A DNA stretch of 64,000 nt from Streptomyces sp. STR69 (GTDB lineage Bacteria > Actinomycetota > Actinomycetes > Streptomycetales > Streptomycetaceae), in contig NZ_JALJRY010000029.1 of NCBI RefSeq assembly GCF_024519455.1, forward strand, positions 1 through 64,000, in the 5' to 3' direction. Numbering within the stretch: the stretch's first letter is position 1; each line of letters opens with the position of its first letter. The notes under the pieces are model-generated. The model was not told the DNA's origin and made no database searches. It worked only from the letters and a program-made list of their open reading frames with translations. A program made the translations under genes and the position numbers. This document shows positions 16,923 to 25,816 of this stretch, one piece after another.

Positions 16923-17869
16923 GAGTCGTCTCCTCCCCGGAGTCGGCCTACGAGGAAGACGGCGAGGAGCACCGAGATCACCGCGACCATCACACATCCC
17001 ATCGCCGCCGCGTAGCCGAACTGCCCGTAGCGGAAGGCCTCTTCGTAGGCGAAGAGCATGGGCAGCCGGGTACGGCCGCCGGGGCCGCCGCTGGTCAGGA
17101 CGTAGACCAGGGCGAACGAGTTGAAGTTCCAGATGAGGTTGAGCGCCGTGATCGCCAGCGCCACCGGTCTGAGGGCGGGCCAGGTGACCGTGCGGAAGCG
17201 GCGCCAGGCTCCGGCACCGTCGACCGCCGCCGCCTCGTGGAGTTCGCGCGGGGTGTTCTGCAGCCCGGCGAGCAGGGCGACCGTCGTCTGGGGCATGCCC
17301 GCCCAGACGCCTACGACGATCACGGCGGGCAGCGCGGTCGACAGACTGCTGAGCCAGTCGCGGCCGTTCCCGAGGCCGAAGTCGTGCAGGGTCTCGTTGA
17401 GGATGCCCGCGTCCGGGTTGTAGACGATCCGCCACATGATGCCGACGACGACCTCGGGCATCGCCCACGGGACGATCGCCAGCGCCCGGGCGAGCCATCT
17501 CAGCCGTAGGTCCTGGTTGAGCAGCAGTGCCAGACCGAGGGCTAGCAGGAACTGCGGGACGGTCACCCCGACCGCCCACACCAGCCCGATCCGGAACGAC
17601 TCCCAGAACAGGGTGTCGTGCAGGAGGTCCCGGAAGTTGAGACCGCCGATCCACTGCGTCGGCGTGGTGCGGCCCGACTGGGAGTCGGTGAAGGCGAGCA
17701 GGACGCCGTAGAGGAGGGGGCCGACGCTGAGCACGAGGATCGGGACCAGCGCGGGTAACACCAGGAACCAGGCCGCGTGGTCGGAGCCGCGCCGCTGTCG
17801 GCCCCGGCTTGGCGCGCGGCTCGGCGGCCTCCGCACCTCCGTCGCCGATACCCCCGTCACCGATGTCAT
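16919..17869 (-). CDS. Sugar ABC transporter permease (MalF-like)
   Basis: This 316-aa permease has an Arg-rich cytoplasmic N terminus followed by membrane spans (first AAWFLVLPALVPILVLSVG). The EAA motif HEAAAVDGAGAWRRF lies near residue 220. It is the first gene of the operon. AAGGGG lies about 9 nt before ATG 17869. The 171-nt gap to the divergent phosphotransferase gene at 18041 must contain the promoters of both. I see no clear operator there. Confidence 0.9.
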   Translation of the reverse strand: MTSVTGVSATEVRRPPSRAPSRGRQRRGSDHAAWFLVLPALVPILVLSVGPLLYGVLLAFTDSQSGRTTPTQWIGGLNFRDLLHDTLFWESFRIGLVWAVGVTVPQFLLALGLALLLNQDLRLRWLARALAIVPWAMPEVVVGIMWRIVYNPDAGILNETLHDFGLGNGRDWLSSLSTALPAVIVVGVWAGMPQTTVALLAGLQNTPRELHEAAAVDGAGAWRRFRTVTWPALRPVALAITALNLIWNFNSFALVYVLTSGGPGGRTRLPMLFAYEEAFRYGQFGYAAAMGCVMVAVISVLLAVFLVGRLRGGDDS

Positions 17870-18040
17870 GGAATCAGCCCCTTTGCACGGCCCGGTCGGG
17901 CCCCGTCATGGTCGTGAACGCCGTGTGCCTCGTCAAGGCACCTCGCATGCCGTCCCACCTGTACGAATGCGACACTGGCCGTCGGATGGCGGGAACCCGA
18001 CGCCGTACGCACACGCACAGGGATCACACGGAGGCGGACG

Positions 18041-18904
18041 ATGGACGAGGCACGGGCGCGTGACGTACTGGCCGCGGCGGACGTACTGCCCGGACCGGCG
18101 CGGGACGCGCGACTCCTCGCCCTCGGCGAGAACGCGGTGTTCGCCGCCGGTGACCTGGTCGTCAAGGTGGGCCGCGACGCCGAACTCCTCGACCGCGCCC
18201 GGCGCGAGCTGGAGGTCGCGGTGTGGCTGGCCGAGGCGGGCGTGCCGGCGGTGCGGGCCGCCGACCCGAAGGCGCGCCTCGTCGAGGGACACCCGGTGAC
18301 TGTGTGGCACCGGCTGTCCGATTCCGTACGCCCGGCCGAACCCCGGGATTTGGCCGAACTGCTACGCCTCGTCCACGCGCTCCCGTCCCCCTCCTTCGAA
18401 CTCCCGCCCCGCGAGCTGCTGGGCGGTGTGGAGCGCTGGCTGCGGCTCGCGGGCGACGCGATCGACCCGGCGGACGCGGCCTATCTGCGGGAGCGCCGCG
18501 ACGGCTTCGCGGCTGCCGCCGCCGCGCTCACGCCCCATCTGCCGCCGGGTCCGATCCACGGCGACGCGCTGCCCCGCAATGTGCACGTCGGTCCGGACGG
18601 TCCGGTCCTGGTCGACCTGGAGACCTTCTCCGCGGATCTGCGCGAGCACGATCTGGTGGTGATGGCTCTGTCCCGCGACCGCTACGCCTTCCCGGCCCGG
18701 GCGTACGACTCGTTCACCGAGGCGTATGGCTGGGATGTGCGGGAGTGGGATGGTTGCGGGGTGCTGCGTGGCGCTCGGGAGACGGCCAGCTGTGCGTGGG
18801 TCGCTCAGCATGCGCCGAGTAATCCGGAGGCGTTGGTCGAGTTCGAGCGGCGGGTGGGGTCTTTGCGGGACGGGGACGAGACGGTGCGGTGGTTTCCGTT
18901 CTGA
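18041..18904 (+). CDS. Aminoglycoside phosphotransferase/choline kinase-fold family protein
   Basis: This 287-aa protein has an APH-type kinase fold. An N-terminal nucleotide-binding lobe (GENAVFAAGDLVVKVGR) precedes the catalytic loop HGDALPRN near residues 178-185 and the metal-binding VDLETFS in place of the usual D-F/Y-E. GGAGG lies 6-7 nt before the ATG. The substrate is unknown. Such proteins in actinomycetes phosphorylate sugars or small molecules as often as antibiotics, so resistance should not be assumed. Confidence 0.8.
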   Translation: MDEARARDVLAAADVLPGPARDARLLALGENAVFAAGDLVVKVGRDAELLDRARRELEVAVWLAEAGVPAVRAADPKARLVEGHPVTVWHRLSDSVRPAEPRDLAELLRLVHALPSPSFELPPRELLGGVERWLRLAGDAIDPADAAYLRERRDGFAAAAAALTPHLPPGPIHGDALPRNVHVGPDGPVLVDLETFSADLREHDLVVMALSRDRYAFPARAYDSFTEAYGWDVREWDGCGVLRGARETASCAWVAQHAPSNPEALVEFERRVGSLRDGDETVRWFPF

Positions 18905-18941
18905 GCGCCTATTGATCGGGGGCGTTAGGTATTCGGGCGAC

Positions 18942-18983
18942 TGCGGGTCGTCTGTGGCTGGTCGCGCAGTTCCCCGCGCCCCT
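18942..18983 (+). repeat. 42-nt intergenic repeat, copy 2
   Basis: The unit begins TGCGGGTCGT and has the same 28-nt 3' core as the copies at 14711-14752 and 62245-62286. It lies between two convergent genes, and its 3' end forms half of the terminator hairpin at 18976-18992. Confidence 0.9.
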
Positions 18984-18992
18984 TTGGGGCGC
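18976..18992. terminator. Bidirectional terminator hairpin
   Basis: GCGCCCC (18976-18982) and GGGGCGC (18986-18992) form a perfect 7-bp stem with a TTT loop, between the phosphotransferase stop (18904) and the exonuclease stop (19025). Confidence 0.7.
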
Positions 18993-19024
18993 TTCCCTCA
19001 AGGGCGCTTCCAAAGCTCTCCGGG

Positions 19025-19747
19025 TCAGACTGTCTCGTCCTCCAACTCCCGCAGCGGCCACGTCGCGTCGATCACCGCGTCCTGGTCGCCCTTGCGGCGG
19101 AGGAAGCTCTGGAAGTCGGCGGCCCATTCCGCGTACCACTCGATCTGGCGGCGGTGCAGTTCGGCCGGGCCGAGGGCCGCGACCTTGGGGTGGCGGTCTG
19201 CTATCGCGCCGGCCAGCCGGGCGGCGGCGAGGGCGTCGGCCGAGGCGTCGTGCGCGGTGTCGAGGACCACGCCGTACTCCTGGCAGACCGCTTCGAGGTT
19301 GCGCTTGCCGCGGCGGTAGCGGTCGACGGAGCGGTCGATCGTGTACGGGTCGATGACCGGGGCGGGGTCGGTGCCGCCCAGGCGGTCGCGCAGGGACGGC
19401 AGTCCGTGCCGGCGCAACTCGGCGGAGAGCAGGGTGAGGTCGAAGGCCGCGTTGTAGGCGACGACGGGGACGCCCGTCTTCCAGTAGGTCACGAGGACGT
19501 CCGCGATCGCGTCGGCGACCTCGTCGGCCGGGCGGCCCTCGGCGGTGGCCCGTTCGTTCGTGATGCCGTGCACGGCGACGGCGTCGGCCGGGATCTCCAC
19601 GCCGGGATCCGCCAGCCACTCCCGACGGCCCGCCGGCCGTCCGCCCCTGACCTCTATGACCGCGCCGGTGACGATGCGCGCCTCGCGCGGCTCCGTGCCG
19701 GTCGTCTCCAGGTCGAAGCCGATGAGCAGCTCCTGGTGCCAGGCCAT
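19025..19747 (-). CDS. DEDDh 3'-5' exonuclease (DNA polymerase III epsilon-like)
   Basis: This 240-aa protein has all DEDDh motifs: FDLETTG at residues 11-17 (ExoI), NAAFDL in the middle (ExoII) and HDASADALAAARL (ExoIII with the catalytic histidine). The family proofreads or degrades single-stranded DNA. As a stand-alone gene it could act in repair or RNA processing. There are no extra domains. It is common and well conserved in Streptomyces. Confidence 0.9.
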   Translation of the reverse strand: MAWHQELLIGFDLETTGTEPREARIVTGAVIEVRGGRPAGRREWLADPGVEIPADAVAVHGITNERATAEGRPADEVADAIADVLVTYWKTGVPVVAYNAAFDLTLLSAELRRHGLPSLRDRLGGTDPAPVIDPYTIDRSVDRYRRGKRNLEAVCQEYGVVLDTAHDASADALAAARLAGAIADRHPKVAALGPAELHRRQIEWYAEWAADFQSFLRRKGDQDAVIDATWPLRELEDETV

Positions 19748-19857
19748 GACGGCCCCCCTTCTCGGTGGTGCTTTCCCCCAGTGGTCTCCACCATCGCATG
19801 AGCCACTGACAATCCGAGGACCGCGTTCCGCTTACCGCCGGACCGGCCTCGGACAGC

Positions 19858-21099
19858 TCAGGACACCGGTCGCGAATCCGCCCACATCTGCTCGAACTCA
19901 TCGCGATAGGTGGGGAAAAGACCGCTGTCGTCTATTTCGTCCGACTTCACCAGTCGGCTGCCGTTCCGCAGCACCAGCACCGGCGCCTCCATGCCACGGC
20001 TGCGGCGCAGATAGGACTGCACCACGGCTATGCCGTCCGAGCCGTCGCCGTCGACGAGGTACGCCGTGAAGCGGGGCGTCTCGTCGAAGACCTGGATCCC
20101 GAAGGCCCCCGGGTCGCGCAGCCGGGACCGCACCCGCCGCATGTGCAGGATGTTCATCTCGACGGCGCGGCTCAACTCGCCCCGCTTTATGCCGAGTTCA
20201 CGCTCGCGCCGCTTCACCGCGCTGGAGGCCGGGTTGAGGAACAGCAGCCGTACCCGGCAGCCCGACTCGGCGAGGCGGATCAGTCGTCGGCCGGAGAAGT
20301 TCTGCACGAGGAGGTTGAGGCCGATGCCGATGGCGTCGACGCGGCGGGCGCCGCCGAAGATGTCCTCGGCCGGGAACTGGCGCATCAGCCGCACCCGGTC
20401 GGAGTGGACGGCGACCACGTCGGCGAACCGGTCGCCGATCAGTTCCTCGACCGCGTCCACGGGCAGTCGGCGCGCCGAGGGCACGTCGCTGCCGGCGCCG
20501 AGGGTCTCCAGGAGTTTCGCGGAGGCCCGCTCGGCCTGGTTGAGGACGGCCTCGGACAGGGCGCGGTTGCGGGAGACGACGTTGCGGGTCACCTCCAGTT
20601 CGTCCAGGGCGAGTTCGACGTCGCGGCGCTCGTCGAAGTACGGCTCGAAGCACGGCCAGTGCTGCACCATCAGCTCGCGCAGCTGCGGCAGGGTCAGAAA
20701 GCTGAGGACGTTGTCGTCGGCCGGGTCGAGCAAGTAGCCCTTGCGGCGGCTGACTTCGCGGACGGCGACCGCGCGCTGCACCCACTCCTGGCCGGCCGGT
20801 CCGGCCGCGGCGACGACCCATTCGTCGCCGTGGACGGGTTCGTAGATGGGACGCAGAACGGCGGCCACGACGGCGCGCAGCCGCTGTTCGACCAGGTTCA
20901 GCCAGATGTAGGCGCGGCCGGCTCGCTGGGCGCGCGTACGCACCTCGCGCCAGGCGTCGGCGTCCCAGTCCAACTCCGGCCCAATGGAACCAGCCGCGTC
21001 CATCGGACGTGCCAGGGACACCGCGCCGGGCGGGACTTCTGCGGAGTTCCCCTCGTGACCCTCGTCACCAGGGGGCAACTCCAGCCCTCCCGAGCCCAC
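19858..21099 (-). CDS. SAV2148 family HEPN domain-containing protein
   Basis: This 413-aa cytoplasmic protein matches my memory of the Streptomyces SAV2148 family, annotated with a HEPN-like helical N-terminal region (WREVRTRAQRAGRAYIWLNL). The second half (IGIGLNLLVQNFSGRRLIRL, VRLLFLNPASSAVKRRERE, then VQSYLRRSRGMEAPVLVLR) looks like a predicted phospholipase-D-like or signal-binding fold. The function is unknown. The GTG start at 21099 gives MGSGGLELPPGDEGHEG. ATG 21003 is an alternative without a better ribosome site. Confidence 0.78.
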   Translation of the reverse strand: MGSGGLELPPGDEGHEGNSAEVPPGAVSLARPMDAAGSIGPELDWDADAWREVRTRAQRAGRAYIWLNLVEQRLRAVVAAVLRPIYEPVHGDEWVVAAAGPAGQEWVQRAVAVREVSRRKGYLLDPADDNVLSFLTLPQLRELMVQHWPCFEPYFDERRDVELALDELEVTRNVVSRNRALSEAVLNQAERASAKLLETLGAGSDVPSARRLPVDAVEELIGDRFADVVAVHSDRVRLMRQFPAEDIFGGARRVDAIGIGLNLLVQNFSGRRLIRLAESGCRVRLLFLNPASSAVKRRERELGIKRGELSRAVEMNILHMRRVRSRLRDPGAFGIQVFDETPRFTAYLVDGDGSDGIAVVQSYLRRSRGMEAPVLVLRNGSRLVKSDEIDDSGLFPTYRDEFEQMWADSRPVS

Positions 21100-21203
21100 C
21101 CGTGCACCGCCTTCCGCTCCCCCGAGCTCTCCCCAGTCTCAACGATCAAGGAAGGGTACTCCGGGACCGGTCGGCGGTGCAGCCGGATGGACAGGGTCGT
21201 TTC

Positions 21204-22520
21204 TCAACTTCCGCCGTTCACATTGCCGTTCTGGTCGGCGAGCGCGGCGGGAGTGAGCGGATTCATAGCGGTGACGTCGCGCGGGGCGATCGAGAATCCC
21301 TGCCAGTGGACCGGCATCGGCTGCTGGTCCTCGTCGCGGGCGATGTGGTGGAAGCCGACGTTCACCCAGACCACGGGCTGCGTGAGGGTCTGGCCGTTGA
21401 CCCACTTGTCGACCTGCTTCGGGTGCCCCGCACCGCAGTTGGGCAGGTTGTCGCTGGCGAACTGCTCGCACTTGTTGTACTGGGTGAAGTACACGTCGTG
21501 CTGGGTGAAGCTGCGGCCCGGGTACTTGGTGGTGGGGCCGGGGACTATCTCGTAGGACCGGGCGTGGTTGTCCTTGTTCTTGCCGGTCGCGCTGACGATG
21601 CGCCACCAGCGCATGTTCTTTGCGTCGCCCGCGAGTTCCTTGGTGACCTTGGTCAACGTGGTCTTGTTCGTGGGGGTGTTGGCCCCGTGCGTGGTGACCG
21701 CGGAGTCGTACTGCTCGACGCGGCCCTTGGAGGAGCCGTCGAGGGCGAAGTCCAACTTCCAGAAGACGTCGTGCTGGTGGCTCGTCGCGTACGCCGTGGC
21801 GCCCTTGCCGAGCGGCCAGCCGCGGCCGTCGCCCGCGTCGTAGTCGTAGGGCGAAAGGCTGCCGGTGGCACCGACGTTCATGTTGATGGTGCCGTCGTCC
21901 TGGAAGCGCCACTCGGTGATGTACTCGTACCAGCCGACCTGGTTGACCGTGTAGACGAGGAAGTCCTTGCCCTGGGTCTGGAAGACCTTGTTGGCGCTGT
22001 CGCCCTGCATGCGGAAGGCGTGGCCGCGCGAACGGGTCGTCGTACAGAGGCCCTTGACGTTCGGGTGGTCCGGGTCGATGGCGTCGGGGACCTTGACGGT
22101 CTTGATGGTGCCGCCGGGACACTCGCCGGGCTGCATGTTCATCAGGCCGGTGCCGAAGCCGTACTGCGTGAGGTCGCTGTACTCGTTCTTGCCGTCGTCG
22201 TACGGGACATGGATCTGGGCGAGCTTCGCGTCGGCGAGCACCTTGATGGGGGCGGCCTCGCCGGGCGGCTGGTAGGAGATGTTCTCCAGGACGAGGCCGG
22301 CCTCGCGCTCGTAGTGCCAGCACATCCGCCAGGTGGTGCCGGTGGAGAGCTTCTGCTCGATGGTGTACGCGGCGCTGCAGCCGGGGGCGGCGGCGCTCGG
22401 GGCGGCCTTCGGCTGGGCGACGGCCGGGCCCGCGCCCGCGGTGGCACCGGCGGCCAGGGCGGCCACCGTGAGGGCCACGGCCCCCCGACTGCGGGCACGG
22501 CTGATTCTGTTGACGCGCAT
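21204..22520 (-). CDS. Secreted copper amine oxidase catalytic-domain protein
   Basis: This 438-aa exported protein has a signal peptide ending near AVAQPKA. It carries hallmarks of the copper amine oxidase catalytic domain. The first two copper ligands show as HQH in HQHDVFWKLDF, and the C-terminal block is FHHIARDEDQQPMPV. The topaquinone site shows as VGWYEY, where the family consensus is T-x-x-N-Y-[DE]-Y, so the Asn before the Tyr is Trp here. At 438 aa it lacks the N-terminal N2/N3 domains of a normal enzyme of about 640 aa. Those seem to be encoded by the next gene upstream. GGGAG lies about 10 nt before the ATG. Activity is uncertain because of the site change. Confidence 0.75.
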   Translation of the reverse strand: MRVNRISRARSRGAVALTVAALAAGATAGAGPAVAQPKAAPSAAAPGCSAAYTIEQKLSTGTTWRMCWHYEREAGLVLENISYQPPGEAAPIKVLADAKLAQIHVPYDDGKNEYSDLTQYGFGTGLMNMQPGECPGGTIKTVKVPDAIDPDHPNVKGLCTTTRSRGHAFRMQGDSANKVFQTQGKDFLVYTVNQVGWYEYITEWRFQDDGTINMNVGATGSLSPYDYDAGDGRGWPLGKGATAYATSHQHDVFWKLDFALDGSSKGRVEQYDSAVTTHGANTPTNKTTLTKVTKELAGDAKNMRWWRIVSATGKNKDNHARSYEIVPGPTTKYPGRSFTQHDVYFTQYNKCEQFASDNLPNCGAGHPKQVDKWVNGQTLTQPVVWVNVGFHHIARDEDQQPMPVHWQGFSIAPRDVTAMNPLTPAALADQNGNVNGGS

Positions 22521-22610
22521 GAAGAAGTGACTCCCTTACAGGAGAAGCAAGTTGGGACAGTGAACGAAGGACGGGACGATCCGCAGGTCGGTGCGGACGG
22601 CGCGATCGGC

Positions 22611-23444
22611 TCAGCCGGTGAGCTTGCCGACCTTGCGGGCGCTCAGGTCGATGACGAAGTCACGGGCGTCGATCCACGGCCCGTTCTTGACCTTCGGGAA
22701 CAGCCGCACGCAGCGGTGCTCGCCGCACTGGTCGAGGACGCCCGACTGCCGTCCAGGGGTGGCCTTGTAGACCATGGCGGTCAGCAACAGCTGGTCGGGC
22801 GAGGTGAGTTCGTTGCCGGTGGCGTCCTTGTAGTCCGCCTTCAGGCCCGCGCCCAGCGGGTCCGCGAGCAGCAGTTCGGCCGCCTCGACGTCCTCGGCGT
22901 GGCTCGCCGGCGGCTGCACTCCGTGCTGGGTGCCGGTCTGTTCGACCTTGCCGGTGTCGAGGTTGACGGTCTTGGTGACGACCGTGTCGTCCTTGTAGTC
23001 GTAGAACGTCACGTCCGCGCGGCGCGGTGCGTTCGGGTTGTCCAGCTCGTCGGGGTTCGGAGCGGCGAGCTCCACGTCGAGGCGCTGCGGTCCGCGCTTC
23101 CCGTCCACGTTCTCACTGGAGTTGAGGAACTGCTGGTTCACCGCGAGCTGCTCGACGCGCTTGGTCTCGTCGTCGGTGAGCGGGTCGCGGCCCTTGCCCT
23201 TCTCGCCCTCGGCCGGGGCCTGTTGGACCACACCGGGCGCCGCGCCCACTCCGTCCGCCGCCTGCTGGGCGGACCCGGCCGCCTTCCCGGTGCCCCCCGA
23301 CTCGTCGGCCCCCGCCGTGCCCGGCAGGGTGACGGCGACCATCACGGCGGTGCCGGCCACCGCTATGGCCGTACCCGCCACCACTTTGCCCAGGTGGCGG
23401 TGCACTGTCCTTCGCACATTTCCCCCTACTCCCCCTGGGTCCAT
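22611..23444 (-). CDS. Secreted protein resembling the N-terminal (N2/N3) domains of copper amine oxidase
   Basis: This 277-aa exported protein has an Arg-containing n-region (VRRTVHRHLGK), a hydrophobic core and likely cleavage near AGADE. The mature sequence has PLTDDETKRVEQL, then RRADVTFYDYKDDTVVTKTVNLDTGKV and TGTQHGVQPP. In outline these match the N2 (P-L-T-x-x-E) and N3 (strands with V-D-L-x-x-G-K-V, then G-V-Q-P) domains of copper amine oxidases. It lies 90 nt before the catalytic-domain gene on the same strand. ATG 23444 is preferred. A GTG at the signal-peptide start is also possible. The domain relation is my inference. Confidence 0.6.
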   Translation of the reverse strand: MDPGGVGGNVRRTVHRHLGKVVAGTAIAVAGTAVMVAVTLPGTAGADESGGTGKAAGSAQQAADGVGAAPGVVQQAPAEGEKGKGRDPLTDDETKRVEQLAVNQQFLNSSENVDGKRGPQRLDVELAAPNPDELDNPNAPRRADVTFYDYKDDTVVTKTVNLDTGKVEQTGTQHGVQPPASHAEDVEAAELLLADPLGAGLKADYKDATGNELTSPDQLLLTAMVYKATPGRQSGVLDQCGEHRCVRLFPKVKNGPWIDARDFVIDLSARKVGKLTG

Positions 23445-23615
23445 CCCCGGACCTCTGGGAGTGGTGTCTGTCCCACTTGGTTCGGCATACGGCATACGTC
23501 GTACGCACTGGTCATTTGGTAAGAGGGATGTAAGTCATAGGTGGTTCCCTCACTTTCGGGGAGACTCAGGGGCAAGGCGCCCCGGTGGCGGGGCCCGGCT
23601 GAAAGAGTCGTGACC

Positions 23616-25733
23616 ATGCAGGTCTGGCCTGGAGAGGCGTATCCACTCGGTGCCACGTACGACGGCGCCGGCACCAACTTCGCGGTCTTCACCGAGGCCG
23701 CGGACCGAGTAGAGCTGTGTCTGCTGCACGACGACGGCTCGGAGACGGCGGTGGAACTGCGCGAGAGCGACGCGTTCGTGCGGCACGCGTACGTGCCGGG
23801 CGTCATGCCCGGACAGCGCTACGGCTTCCGCGCGCACGGCCCGTACGCCCCCGAGCGCGGCCAGCGGTGCAACTCCGCGAAGCTGCTGCTCGACCCGTAC
23901 GCGAAGGCGGTCAGCGGATCGATCGCCTGGGGCGAGGAGGTGTACGGCTACCACTTCGACGCCCCCGACAAGCGCAACGACCTGGACTCGGCCCCGCACA
24001 CGATGTCGTCGGTCGTGGTCAATCCGTACTTCGACTGGGGCGACGACCGGCGGCCCCGGCGCGGCTACCACGAGACGGTGCTCTACGAGGCCCACGTCAA
24101 GGGCCTGACCATGCTGCACCCGGGGCTGCCGGACGAGCTGCGCGGCACGTACGCGGCGCTCGCGCATCCGGCGGTGATCGAGCATCTCGTGGAGCTCGGG
24201 GTGACCGCCCTGGAGCTGATGCCGGTGCACCAGTTCGTGAACGACCACCGGCTGGTCGACATGGGGCTGAACAACTACTGGGGCTACAACACGATCGGTT
24301 TCTTCGCCCCGCACAACGCGTACGCCTCCTGGGGCGACCGCGGTCAGCAGGTCCTGGAGTTCAAGTCGGCGGTGCGGGCGCTGCACGAGGCCGGTATCGA
24401 GGTCATCCTGGACGTCGTCTACAACCACACCGCCGAGGGCAACCATCTGGGACCGACGCTGTCCTTCAGGGGCCTCGACAATCCGTCGTACTACCGGTTG
24501 GCGGAGGACCCCCGCTACTACATGGACACCACGGGGACGGGCAATTCGCTGCTCATGCGGTCCCCGCACGTGCTCCAGCTGATCATGGACTCGCTGCGTT
24601 ACTGGGTCACCGAGATGCACGTCGACGGCTTCCGCTTCGACCTCGCGGCCACCCTGGCCCGGCAGTTCCACGAAGTGGACCGGCTGTCGTCGTTCTTCGA
24701 CCTCGTGCAGCAGGACCCGGTGGTCTCCCAGGTGAAGCTGATCGCGGAGCCGTGGGACGTCGGCGAGGGCGGCTACCAGGTGGGCAACTTCCCGCCGCTG
24801 TGGACCGAGTGGAACGGCAAGTACCGCGACACCGTGCGGGACCTGTGGCGGGGCGAGGGGCGCGCGCTCGCGGAGTTCGCGTCCCGGCTGACCGGCTCCT
24901 CCGACCTCTACCAGGACGACGGCCGTCGTCCCCTGGCCTCCATCAACTTCGTGACCTGCCACGACGGGTTCACGCTCAACGACCTGGTGTCGTACAACGA
25001 CAAACGCAACCAGGCCAACGGCGAGGACAATCGCGACGGCGAGAGCCACAACCGGTCCTGGAACTGCGGTGCCGAGGGCGACACCGACGACCCGGCCGTG
25101 CTGGAGCTGCGCGCCCGCCAGATGCGCAACTTCGTCGCCACTCTGATGCTGTCCCAGGGTGTGCCGATGGTCAGCCACGGGGATGAGTTCGCGCGCACCC
25201 AGCGCGGCAACAACAACGCGTACTGCCAGGACAGCGAGCTGGCCTGGGTGAACTGGCCCGAGGAGGGCGCCGAGTCGTCCGAGTTGCTGGCCTTCACGCG
25301 CGCGTTGGTGTGGCTGCGCAAGGAGCACCCCGTGTTCCGGCGCCGGCGCTTCTTCCACGGGCGGCCCGTGGAGGGCACCCACGACGAGCTGTCGGACATC
25401 GCCTGGTTCACCCCGGAGGGCAAGGAGATGGCCCAGCGGGACTGGGACTCGGCGCAGGCGTCCGCGCTGTCGGTGTTCCTGAACGGCAACGCCATCTCGG
25501 AGCCCGGGCAGCGCGGGGAGCGCATCGCCGACGACTCCTTCCTGATGATGTTCAACGCCTCTCCGGAGACGCTGGACTTCGTGGTGCCGGTCAATCACGG
25601 CCGCCAGTGGGAGGTGATCGTGGACACCGGCCGCGCGGAGGGCGTGCCGACGGGCACGGGCGCGAAGGTGAAGGCCGGGGACCGGCTGACCCTGGTGGAC
25701 CGCAGCATGACGGTGCTGCAGCGGCCCACCTAG
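23616..25733 (+). CDS. glgX: Glycogen debranching enzyme
   Basis: This 705-aa GH13 isoamylase-type enzyme hydrolyses alpha-1,6 branches of glycogen limit dextrins. An N-terminal CBM48 beta-domain (GATYDGAGTNFAVF) is followed by the catalytic barrel with region I DVVYNH, region II GFRFDLA (nucleophile Asp), region III IAEPWD (acid Glu) and region IV FVTCHD. The C-terminal beta-domain ends near LVDRSMTVLQ. ATG 23616 begins MQVWPGEAYPLG, the usual family start, with GAAAGAG upstream. It is followed 83 nt later by treY, giving a debranching-to-trehalose order. Confidence 0.96.
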   Translation: MQVWPGEAYPLGATYDGAGTNFAVFTEAADRVELCLLHDDGSETAVELRESDAFVRHAYVPGVMPGQRYGFRAHGPYAPERGQRCNSAKLLLDPYAKAVSGSIAWGEEVYGYHFDAPDKRNDLDSAPHTMSSVVVNPYFDWGDDRRPRRGYHETVLYEAHVKGLTMLHPGLPDELRGTYAALAHPAVIEHLVELGVTALELMPVHQFVNDHRLVDMGLNNYWGYNTIGFFAPHNAYASWGDRGQQVLEFKSAVRALHEAGIEVILDVVYNHTAEGNHLGPTLSFRGLDNPSYYRLAEDPRYYMDTTGTGNSLLMRSPHVLQLIMDSLRYWVTEMHVDGFRFDLAATLARQFHEVDRLSSFFDLVQQDPVVSQVKLIAEPWDVGEGGYQVGNFPPLWTEWNGKYRDTVRDLWRGEGRALAEFASRLTGSSDLYQDDGRRPLASINFVTCHDGFTLNDLVSYNDKRNQANGEDNRDGESHNRSWNCGAEGDTDDPAVLELRARQMRNFVATLMLSQGVPMVSHGDEFARTQRGNNNAYCQDSELAWVNWPEEGAESSELLAFTRALVWLRKEHPVFRRRRFFHGRPVEGTHDELSDIAWFTPEGKEMAQRDWDSAQASALSVFLNGNAISEPGQRGERIADDSFLMMFNASPETLDFVVPVNHGRQWEVIVDTGRAEGVPTGTGAKVKAGDRLTLVDRSMTVLQRPT

Positions 25734-25816
25734 GCGGACGTCCGCGTCGGCCGGTCGGCGGACCGGATGCGGGGGTCGATGACACGAAGGGCTGCCGGGC
25801 GGGTACGTAGGTCTGC

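Noticed and set aside
18041..18904. Calling the phosphotransferase an antibiotic resistance gene
   Set aside because: The fold is shared by many sugar and metabolite kinases; nothing in the sequence indicates an aminoglycoside substrate.
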